The notes beneath the pieces are model-generated. The model saw nothing but the letters and a program-made list of their open reading frames with translations. It was not told the origin of the DNA and made no database searches. Both the position numbers and the translations under genes were made by a program. A stretch of 5,491 nt of DNA from NCBI GenBank assembly GCA_002725475.1, contig PBPH01000109.1, positions 1-5,491 of the forward strand. Direction: 5' to 3'. Positions 1 through 5,394 of the stretch are shown here, piece after piece (the first letter of the stretch is position 1; each line of letters starts with the position of its first letter). This stretch comes from Methanobacteriota archaeon. Lineage in GTDB: Archaea; Thermoplasmatota; Poseidoniia; Poseidoniales; Thalassarchaeaceae.

Positions 1-3
1 CTT

Positions 4-858
4 ATGTCTTCCGAGCCATGGAAAGAGGAATGGAACAAATTCACTCCCGAAGCCATTGAGGAAATGAAGGAGTATGCCGACCAAACTCACCTTCACCGTG
101 AATGGATGAGTTATGTCTATGAAAAAGATGGAAGATACCATTTAGGAAAGCCCTCATACGGTGATGAATCCCGAATTGAAGTCAATCCGAATGAAAAGGC
201 AAAGGAAGATTCTTCCAAAGGACTGTCGGAAAGTGAAAGGAAATGGACTATTCACGGACACCCGCTAAAAGACGGGAAAATCTATACAGGTCGCCAATAC
301 TTTTCATCAACAGACATTCTGCAAGAATTTGTAAAATCAAGAGATAATGACGAAAAAGTGGTGCAATATGTCGTTTATCCCCATCAACAGGAGAAAGACG
401 GTCAGAAAGTCATCCATAATCGTGTTCGCATCCTTGTGTTCCCTAACCGTTCAACCATTATCAAAGCGATGAAGATGGCACACCCTAACATGACTGATGA
501 GCAAATAATGGCTATCAGCGAAAAGAACGGCTACAATAAGAATGCCGTTGATGGTTCTTTGAAGAATGACGCAGGTGTTGATTGGTTCGCATTCCAAGAA
601 GCACTCGGAAAGTTAGGATATATGGGCATAATTGATATTGAAGGCCCAAGTGCAAATAGTGTGAAGGTTGATGCGGCAGATACAATGTTCGTGCAAAATG
701 CAGAAGGTGGAAGTTATAATTGGCTTACTCTCGGATTGGTTGCCCTTGCTTCTGCCGCAATCTTGAAGTGGGCTACAACAGGGAAGGTGCTTGGTGCAGA
801 TTACACCACAGAAGAAGGATTTGATGCCGATTTTGAAACAAAGCACTTTTGGAAGTGA
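4..858 (+). CDS. JAMM/MPN-like putative metalloprotease with C-terminal membrane anchor
   Basis: This is a 284-residue protein. The key pattern is H84-G-H86-P followed by S101-x-x-D104, which fits the JAMM zinc signature HxHP...SxxD. The spacing from H86 to S101 (14 residues) is longer than the usual ten or so. A candidate catalytic glutamate is E33, in HREWMSYVY, at the start of a predicted strand. Beta-rich sequence follows (about 118-147). Residues 160-235 form an unrecognised second domain. A hydrophobic helix at about 239-257 and a short acidic tail suggest a tail-anchored protein with its catalytic part in the cytoplasm. JAMM proteins usually cleave isopeptide bonds of ubiquitin-like modifiers or act as peptidases; the substrate here is unknown. 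The ATG lies 3 bases from the window edge and no stop is visible upstream, so the true start may be outside. The SD of the next gene overlaps its stop codon, so the two are probably co-transcribed. Alternative: a virion membrane protein carrying a JAMM-like fold. Confidence 0.6.
   Translation: MSSEPWKEEWNKFTPEAIEEMKEYADQTHLHREWMSYVYEKDGRYHLGKPSYGDESRIEVNPNEKAKEDSSKGLSESERKWTIHGHPLKDGKIYTGRQYFSSTDILQEFVKSRDNDEKVVQYVVYPHQQEKDGQKVIHNRVRILVFPNRSTIIKAMKMAHPNMTDEQIMAISEKNGYNKNAVDGSLKNDAGVDWFAFQEALGKLGYMGIIDIEGPSANSVKVDAADTMFVQNAEGGSYNWLTLGLVALASAAILKWATTGKVLGADYTTEEGFDADFETKHFWK
851..858 (+). promoter_or_regulatory. Shine-Dalgarno site of the kinase-like gene, containing the upstream stop codon
   Basis: GGAAGTGA differs by one base from the anti-SD complement GGAGGTGA and ends 5 bases before the ATG at 864. 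Its last three bases are the TGA stop of the preceding gene, so a ribosome terminating there is already placed to re-initiate. This supports the start at 864; an in-frame TGA at 861-863 also excludes any longer start. Confidence 0.65.
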
Positions 859-863
859 AATGA

Positions 864-1532
864 ATGAGGGACAGAACCCTCCTTTCCGTCATCTCTCTTG
901 CAGGGATTTTTGGCGTTTATCTAATTTCTAAGGCTAAAAGCGGAATTAAGTCACCGCCGTCACTCCGGGAAGATTCAAACCTTAAACTTCTGTATCGCCT
1001 CAAATTAGAAGAAGAAAAACAGGCAGAAATTATTGGGGACTATTTTGCTCATGGTGTTGGAGGAAGTGTTTTCCGATTACCTTCGGGTGATGTGTTGAAA
1101 GTGGTGTCCCTTGAAAACGATATGACGGGTGAGGGTGGCGACTTGAATCGTGACCAAGCAACCTTCATAGAAGATTTATGGGTCAAAAAACTGCGAGGCG
1201 AACCCTCTTTCATTCCACAATTTGCAGACATTAAACACTATCATAGAGGCTATGCAGGGCCAAAAATGGCGAGATTAGTCAATGGAGAATCACCTGCTTA
1301 CGGAAAACGACCCCTGCGTGTGGGTGAAAGAATTGCATATTGGGTTATGGAATATGTGCCTACTATTGGAGAAGGCGAAATGTCCGAGATGGAAATAAAG
1401 GGTGGGCAAAATATGATTAAATCATGGGGTAAGCGACATGGATATACGATTCACGATTTGCACCCTTCTAACTTTGGAGAAAGGGAAGATGGCTCATTTG
1501 TCGTTTTTGACCCTTGGCCGAGTAAAGATTAA
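864..1532 (+). CDS. Membrane-anchored minimal protein-kinase-like protein
   Basis: This is a 222-residue protein. Residues 5-22 form a hydrophobic helix followed by basic residues (SKAKSGIK), which predicts an N-terminal anchor with the rest in the cytoplasm. The body follows protein-kinase order: a glycine-rich loop HGVGGSVF (63-70), a candidate ATP-binding lysine K79 in DVLKVVSL, a hinge-like MEYVP (162-166), a catalytic loop HDLHPSNFG (197-205) with D198 and N203, and a metal-binding D216 in FDPW where classical kinases have DFG. The protein ends six residues after D216, so the activation segment and the lower C-lobe helices are missing. Similar short kinase-like proteins with HDLHPxN loops occur in viruses and phages. 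All core catalytic residues appear present, so it may be active, but the substrate and activity are unknown. Its stop overlaps that of the convergent dNMP kinase gene within TTAA. It probably shares an mRNA with the JAMM-like gene upstream. Confidence 0.68.
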   Translation: MRDRTLLSVISLAGIFGVYLISKAKSGIKSPPSLREDSNLKLLYRLKLEEEKQAEIIGDYFAHGVGGSVFRLPSGDVLKVVSLENDMTGEGGDLNRDQATFIEDLWVKKLRGEPSFIPQFADIKHYHRGYAGPKMARLVNGESPAYGKRPLRVGERIAYWVMEYVPTIGEGEMSEMEIKGGQNMIKSWGKRHGYTIHDLHPSNFGEREDGSFVVFDPWPSKD

Positions 1533-2032
1533 AGCAAATCCTTGACCGCTTTTTGAGCATCGCCATTGTTGGATGCAGGGATAATCAAATCAAATAGGTC
1601 TAACGGAATCTTATCCACTTCTGTTTCCGAAGCATCGGTGCGATTGTTCCAATGAACCTCCCAATCATCACCATAAGTGTCTTGAAGCCTTTGTTTCTGT
1701 AAATCCTCGCTGATAACCAATTTCACAAGTGTCCATCCATTTTCCTTCAAGGTTCGGGCTTCATTGATGAAACGAACATCATCACAAACTGCTAATTCAT
1801 GTTTGTCTGCCTCTCGCATCAAAGCATCTAACCATACAGATTCACGGATTTCACGCATTTTCATCCCTATTTGTTGTAAAAGTGGTCTATCTTTCTCTTT
1901 CATTCCGAATAATTCACGACCTACTCGTTTTACTTCACCCGCCATTGAAACTACAACGAATCCTTCAAGGGACAGGTCTTCTGCTACGGTGGTTTTCCCA
2001 CTCGCCATTTTGCCGCATATTCCAATTTTCAT
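1529..2032 (-). CDS. Deoxynucleoside monophosphate kinase (P-loop)
   Basis: This 167-residue protein probably transfers phosphate from ATP to dNMPs, making dNDPs for DNA synthesis. It opens with a Walker A loop, GKMASGKT (7-14), directly after the first strand MKIGIC. The middle carries CDDVRFINEA (83-92), the acidic-DVRF-NEA pattern typical of viral dNMP kinases, followed by a strand (TLVKLVI). The C-terminal part has an RTDASETEVD stretch (131-140) and a closing FDLIIPASNNG, matching the family's SE...D...I-N ending. The length is complete for a compact kinase of this type. The ATG overlaps the stop of the zinc-ribbon gene upstream (ATGA) and is preceded by a good SD, so it is the last gene of a three-gene operon. 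Its stop codon overlaps that of the convergent kinase-like gene. A more general P-loop nucleotide kinase is the alternative. Confidence 0.85.
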   Translation of the reverse strand: MKIGICGKMASGKTTVAEDLSLEGFVVVSMAGEVKRVGRELFGMKEKDRPLLQQIGMKMREIRESVWLDALMREADKHELAVCDDVRFINEARTLKENGWTLVKLVISEDLQKQRLQDTYGDDWEVHWNNRTDASETEVDKIPLDLFDLIIPASNNGDAQKAVKDLL

Positions 2033-2139
2033 TTTTTATTCACTCCTGTCGGTGGTTCGCACATTACGCACACTAAGTCCTTCGTTAATGAAGGGCGTGG
2101 GTAAGGAGTATTACAAATGCGGCAATCCTTCCATTCCAT
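2029..2139 (-). CDS. Small zinc-ribbon protein, 36 residues
   Basis: This short gene fills the whole gap between the helicase and dNMP kinase genes. The protein begins MEWKDCRICN and contains two CxxC knuckles, C6-C9 and C24-C27, 14 residues apart, which is a standard zinc-ribbon layout for one Zn ion. The tail is short and basic (GVNKK). Three things support real coding: an SD-like AGGTGAT just upstream, a start only four bases past the helicase stop, and a TGA stop that overlaps the dNMP kinase ATG as ATGA. Tiny zinc ribbons in viruses and archaea often bind nucleic acid or proteins. Its position suggests it helps the helicase or nucleotide enzymes, but the function is not known. The gene is easily missed by annotation with a length cutoff. 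Confidence 0.72.
   Translation of the reverse strand: MEWKDCRICNTPYPRPSLTKDLVCVMCEPPTGVNKK
2041..2047 (-). promoter_or_regulatory. Shine-Dalgarno site of the dNMP kinase gene
   Basis: The minus strand reads AGGAGTG, with GGAG ending 10 bases before the ATG at 2032. It is one of the best SD matches in the window, and it lies inside the 3' end of the zinc-ribbon gene. Together with the ATGA overlap it points to translational coupling. Confidence 0.65.
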
Positions 2140-2142
2140 CAA

Positions 2143-2149
2143 ATCACCT
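2143..2149 (-). promoter_or_regulatory. Shine-Dalgarno site of the zinc-ribbon gene, containing the helicase stop
   Basis: The minus strand reads AGGTGAT, whose TGA is the helicase stop codon. The ATG at 2139 follows after three bases (five from the GGTG core). This repeats the arrangement at 851-858, where the stop also forms part of the SD, and suggests termination-reinitiation coupling. Confidence 0.55.
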
Positions 2150-4486
2150 GTTGTGTATAATTGATTCCGCTACATACGGAGGCAGAATTCTTGCTAAGGG
2201 ATTGTTTTTCATCCCCCGTTCAAAGTGGAACATGAAAGAAGGGTCTATGATATACACATCGCCCTTATCATCTTCGGAACGAACACATCTGCCCATCATT
2301 TGAGCCAATTCCACCGCCGTCATCATTTGATACCATTTAGGGTCGTTTTCTGCTTTGGCTTTTACTTGAATATCTCCAAGTGGCCCGAAAGGAATCTTCG
2401 CAATTACGGTGAAATCAACCATCTTTCCATCAAACCCTTGATTAGCATAGGTGGAGATGAGTATTTCATTGTTCTGTTCATCTTCAAACTCTCGGAATAC
2501 TGCATCCCGCTCTTTAGGAATCTTAGAGTGTTGTCGCAACCTTGCATAAACCAATGGGTGATTGTCTTTTAGAGCCTCCACGATACCGTTTTCAATATCG
2601 TCTGTGAAAGGTAAAATCAATCCCTTTTGGTCGGGATATTTAGCGGCAATTTGAGCGATAGCATCAGCGCACTTCTTGTAAGATTCTAACCCTCTTTCCT
2701 TACGGGATAATTTTCCACCCTTAATGTGAGTGTAAATGGGTCTATTCTGTTCGGGGAACGGTGAGTAATCCACCTTAATGAAAGTAGTTTCGTCTTCTTT
2801 CAATCCTAATTCTCGCCCGAAGATTTCGTAGTCAAGAATTGTTCCCGACATAAAAATCCTTTGTTGGCCGAGTCCCAAAAGTAATTCTTCTGAATAATCT
2901 GCAACCTTTAGCGGTTTGAATGCAACCCATGTCGGATATTCATTGTGTTCATCCACTTGATAAACCCAATTTTCCCAATCCGTAGCAATTGAACCCAACA
3001 AATCATCAATCCGAGATACACAATTAGAAGCATAACTCAATTCTCGCTTATCGTATTTGGTTTGAGCATCCTTATCCCGCATTTTTCTTTTGATTTCCTC
3101 TCTCAAAGCAAACAAATATCGCCCGAAGGTTTGTAGCGATTTTTTCCGTTCTTCTAAAGGTGTAGTCAAAGTCATGGATTTCAATTGAGGGACACCAAAA
3201 GAGCCGTTCCCATCAAAGACCTTGAATAGAGTTTCTCGTTGTTTTCGGAATATATCTTTCTTTTTCTCGCTTTTTGCATTAGAGATGTCTTGTTGAGTCG
3301 GCAATCGGAACAATTTTTCCAACATTCTTTGTGATACGGTCAAACTGTGAAAACTCATCATGTTGTTTGCTAATTGGTGTGCTTCATCCACAATCAAAAA
3401 CGGGCGTTTGGGGAGAACCTTTCCACTCTTGTTAATCGCCATCATGTAGGCAGTATTTCCAACAAAGAACATGGCTTTTTGCGCCCTCGTCAATGCACCG
3501 TAATAGTCGCACATCTTGTTAGGGTCTGCATTGAAATTATACACACCCATTTCATCCTTTGGAGTCATTTTAGTGCATTTGAATCCTTTTGCGTATTTAC
3601 AAGGGGCAAGTGCCGCAGAACACTTTTCGGGACTTTTATCGGTGGCCGCTTCCAATGCTTCGTATGCTAATTTTACATCATCACACCCTGCCTCCACATC
3701 AAGAAGGCAATCATAGTTTCCACGACCCATTACGGATTTCATATACGGCATTTCTTTGAGATATTGAGCCTGTAATCCTTTCAAGTGCGTGACGATATAT
3801 GCAGGGACTCCGAAGGCTTGAGCAATTGTCTTTGCTAAGGCGGATTTTCCACTTCCTGTGGGGCATTCTAACACAATGTTCCGATAACCACCCTTCACCG
3901 CCTCCATCATTGGCCCTAAGACCTGTTTTTGAATATCACGGAGAGGGTGAAATTGAGTATCTTTAGACAAGGCATCATAATCAAATTGTATTGGGACAGT
4001 CCCCTCATCCACCGACACTTCTTTGAAACCCGCACCATTTTCCGCAGGTTCATTCCATTTCACGACACCAACCTCTCCAATATCGGCTTCATCAGCCGCT
4101 TGTTCCAAAATCGGAAGCCATTCACCCAAGTTAAATTCATCAAGATTTTCCAATTCATCAAGGGTTAATTTGGTCTGCTTCTTTTCTTGCTTTCGGGCTT
4201 CAATCGGATTGTATCGTTCTTCACCATCCACATATAATGATAGACGATGCTTTTTACAAAACTTTTCAATCACAACGATTCGTTGAGAATCTTCGGGAAA
4301 TGCCCCTTTGAAATCTTTGTTTCGGAAATCATATTCCAAGCCGAGTGTATTTTTCAATTCATTACGATGAGGGAAGGTTTTTCCACATACTCGGACAACA
4401 AGGAAACCCATAGGGTTTTCAATTGCCCAATCCCCTATATCAATGCTATGATGATTTAGATAACAAGAGGAACAACAGATATTCAT
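2144..4486 (-). CDS. XPD/Rad3/DinG-type superfamily 2 DNA helicase with N-terminal extension
   Basis: From the ATG at 4486 this is a 780-residue ATP-dependent helicase, probably moving 5'-3' on DNA like the family. Motifs in order: RDIQ upstream helix (183-186), Walker A CPTGSGKS (208-215), motif Ia VTHLKGLQAQY (232-242), DEAH (367-370), SGTIL (547-551), GLILPFTDD (622-630), motif V near STYANQGFDG (678-687) and motif VI QMMGRCVRS (729-737). Six cysteines between Walker A and DEAH (C260, C268, C289, C296, C304, C326) include a likely [4Fe-4S] set; C326 in MCDYYGALTRA matches the last ligand position of XPD. Residues 1-170 lie outside the XPD core: a Cys/His-rich start (CCSSCYLNHH), a small strand-rich module at about 30-66, then a charged acidic linker. 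The start is uncertain: 4486 keeps the Cys cluster but lacks SD or TATA, while ATG 4411 (755 residues) has a TATA-like box upstream. Longer in-frame starts would run antisense through conserved phosphatase motifs. First gene of its operon. Confidence 0.88.
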   Translation of the reverse strand: MNICCSSCYLNHHSIDIGDWAIENPMGFLVVRVCGKTFPHRNELKNTLGLEYDFRNKDFKGAFPEDSQRIVVIEKFCKKHRLSLYVDGEERYNPIEARKQEKKQTKLTLDELENLDEFNLGEWLPILEQAADEADIGEVGVVKWNEPAENGAGFKEVSVDEGTVPIQFDYDALSKDTQFHPLRDIQKQVLGPMMEAVKGGYRNIVLECPTGSGKSALAKTIAQAFGVPAYIVTHLKGLQAQYLKEMPYMKSVMGRGNYDCLLDVEAGCDDVKLAYEALEAATDKSPEKCSAALAPCKYAKGFKCTKMTPKDEMGVYNFNADPNKMCDYYGALTRAQKAMFFVGNTAYMMAINKSGKVLPKRPFLIVDEAHQLANNMMSFHSLTVSQRMLEKLFRLPTQQDISNAKSEKKKDIFRKQRETLFKVFDGNGSFGVPQLKSMTLTTPLEERKKSLQTFGRYLFALREEIKRKMRDKDAQTKYDKRELSYASNCVSRIDDLLGSIATDWENWVYQVDEHNEYPTWVAFKPLKVADYSEELLLGLGQQRIFMSGTILDYEIFGRELGLKEDETTFIKVDYSPFPEQNRPIYTHIKGGKLSRKERGLESYKKCADAIAQIAAKYPDQKGLILPFTDDIENGIVEALKDNHPLVYARLRQHSKIPKERDAVFREFEDEQNNEILISTYANQGFDGKMVDFTVIAKIPFGPLGDIQVKAKAENDPKWYQMMTAVELAQMMGRCVRSEDDKGDVYIIDPSFMFHFERGMKNNPLARILPPYVAESIIHNR
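4436..4443 (-). promoter_or_regulatory. Possible TATA box for the helicase operon (alternative start at 4411)
   Basis: The minus strand reads TTGATATA, centred about 28 bases before the in-frame ATG at 4411. This is near the distance expected for a leaderless archaeal transcript. If it is used, the helicase would start at 4411 and a 73-base divergent promoter region would separate it from the phosphatase gene. If the start at 4486 is right, this sequence is simply coding. Confidence 0.3.
4455..4462 (+). promoter_or_regulatory. Archaeal-type TATA box for the PP2C gene
   Basis: TTTAGATA resembles the archaeal TATA consensus (TTTAWATA) and is centred about 26 bases before the ATG at 4485. No good SD is present near that ATG; the nearest purine run, AGAGG, ends 14 bases away. 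This fits a leaderless mRNA starting at or next to the ATG. The same TTAGATA core sits at the same distance from the gene at 5395. Confidence 0.5.
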
Positions 4487-5234
4487 GGTGCAATTATTTT
4501 CAGCAGGTTTCAACATCCCACACCCACGCAAGGCGCATAGGGGCGGAGAGGACTCATATTTGGTATCATCACCCACGAATTCCACTATTGCGGTAGCAGA
4601 CGGTGTTGGGGGTTGGGAATCTAAGGGGGTGAATCCGAGGGCATTTGCTGATGAAATGCTCATAAAAACCTATGCTTACATCAAACAAGGCGAAACTCAT
4701 CCTAAAAACGCAATTACGGCTTCCTTCCCACATTTGTCGGAAGTCGGTTCGGCAACATTTTGCATGGGAAAAATGGATTCAGATGGAATTTTCCGAGTAG
4801 CAAACATTGGAGATTCGGGATTTATGGTCATACGAGATGGCGAGATATTGATTCAAAGTGAGGAACACCAACACCAATTCAATTATCCTTATCAATTGGG
4901 CATCGGTCAAGATGGGATGCCTCATGGCTTAGATTCTCCCGAAGATGCACAGATTTACACAATAGAATTAGAGGTAGGTGATATAATCGTGATGGGGACA
5001 GACGGGTTCTTTGATAATGTTTGGCCTAAACAGGTTCTTTCGTATTTTGCATCGCATCCTATCAACCCTAAACTCAATTCAAAGGAATTAGCCACTCTCG
5101 CCTACGAAGAATCCCAAAAGGATGATAATTTCATTCCCTTTTTCCAAAGAGCCAAGCAAGCGAAGAAGAATTTTGCTACATTTCAAGGTGGAAAAGAAGA
5201 TGATATTTCAGTCATTGTTTCAATTGTTGATTAA
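4485..5234 (+). CDS. PP2C-family Ser/Thr protein phosphatase, PPTC7/Ptc7-like
   Basis: This 249-residue metal-dependent phosphatase should remove phosphate from Ser/Thr residues using Mn/Mg. PP2C motifs are complete and in order: GGEDSYLV (20-27), VADGVGGW (37-44) with D39, GSATFCM (88-94), NIGDSGFMVIRDGE (107-120), GTDGFFDNV (171-179) with D173, and GGKEDDISVIVSIV (235-248) with the final metal-binding aspartates D239/D240. Several stretches are specific to the eukaryotic PPTC7/Ptc7 branch rather than bacterial PP2Cs: SEEHQHQFNYPYQLG (125-139), the ADGVGGWESKGVNPRAF region, and FDNV. Eukaryotic members are mostly mitochondrial and carry a targeting presequence; this one starts almost at the catalytic domain and has none, so it is likely cytosolic. 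The ATG is preceded by a TATA-like box at about -26 and may share a CATG with the divergent helicase start. Possible targets include substrates of the kinase-like protein nearby, but that is inference. Confidence 0.9.
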   Translation: MVQLFSAGFNIPHPRKAHRGGEDSYLVSSPTNSTIAVADGVGGWESKGVNPRAFADEMLIKTYAYIKQGETHPKNAITASFPHLSEVGSATFCMGKMDSDGIFRVANIGDSGFMVIRDGEILIQSEEHQHQFNYPYQLGIGQDGMPHGLDSPEDAQIYTIELEVGDIIVMGTDGFFDNVWPKQVLSYFASHPINPKLNSKELATLAYEESQKDDNFIPFFQRAKQAKKNFATFQGGKEDDISVIVSIVD

Positions 5235-5356
5235 GAGAGTTCCAAGAAACGGCGACCCTCGGAAAGCGATTTTAACCTCATTATTTGCTCATTTCTCCTA
5301 AAACCCCTCTCGTAAATAACGCAAAAAATACACACTATACGATGGCCTTGTTGCAT
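5231..5356 (-). CDS. Possible 41-residue protein (uncertain)
   Basis: This is the only reading frame of note in the roughly 160 bases between the phosphatase and the next plus-strand gene. It starts MQQGHRIVCIFC and continues as a basic, possibly helical tail rich in Arg, Glu and Leu. A single CxxC (C9, C12) is visible. Its TAA overlaps the phosphatase stop within TTAA (5231-5234), the same convergent overlap seen at 1529-1532. Against it: no SD precedes the ATG, the nearest AT-rich box (5386-5394) is too far for a standard leaderless start, and an ORF of this length can occur by chance. An AGGAGA at 5294-5299 could serve an internal ATG at 5281, but that leaves only 16 codons. No function can be proposed. 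Confidence 0.25.
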   Translation of the reverse strand: MQQGHRIVCIFCVIYERGFRRNEQIMRLKSLSEGRRFLELS

Positions 5357-5365
5357 TGATGGGTA

Positions 5366-5372
5366 TTAGATA
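5366..5372 (+). promoter_or_regulatory. Archaeal-type TATA box for the gene at 5395
   Basis: TTAGATA begins 29 bases before the ATG at 5395, identical in sequence and spacing to the box before the phosphatase gene. About 20 of the 29 bases from box to ATG agree between the two, including a shared GATATT-type stretch just before the start. No SD is seen at this gene, which fits leaderless transcription. Confidence 0.5.
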
Positions 5373-5394
5373 GTCGGAAGCACAAGATATTTTC

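Noticed and set aside
613..846. A 77-codon minus-strand frame inside the JAMM-like gene
   Set aside because: It lies fully antisense to the second domain and membrane helix of that gene and shows no start signal or recognisable motif.
2079..2094. Near-palindrome CCTTCGTTAATGAAGG
   Set aside because: The stem is only five bases, and it lies within the zinc-ribbon coding region with no T-tract. Protein coding explains it.
1764..2303. A 179-codon plus-strand reading frame
   Set aside because: It runs antisense through the dNMP kinase, the zinc-ribbon gene and the helicase end, all of which have clear motifs. Its Ser/Thr/Pro-rich translation matches no family I recognise.
4360..4395. CGKTFPHRNELKNTL in the helicase as a C2H2 zinc finger
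   Set aside because: It resembles the CGKxF finger core by chance. The first CxxC pair is not in place and the second histidine at the required spacing is absent.
4487..4663. A 59-residue N-terminal extension of the helicase frame
   Set aside because: This stretch is the antisense of the phosphatase GEDSY and ADGVGGW motifs, which must be conserved on the other strand. The extension itself looks low in structure and has no SD.
5283..5299. AGGAGA followed by ATG on the minus strand
   Set aside because: The ATG at 5292 is one base from the SD-like site and its frame stops after three codons, so it is not a gene.
5235..5300. Terminator after the phosphatase gene
   Set aside because: Only loose pyrimidine-rich patches are present, with no stable stem and no long T-run. 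An archaeal T-rich terminator cannot be called with confidence.
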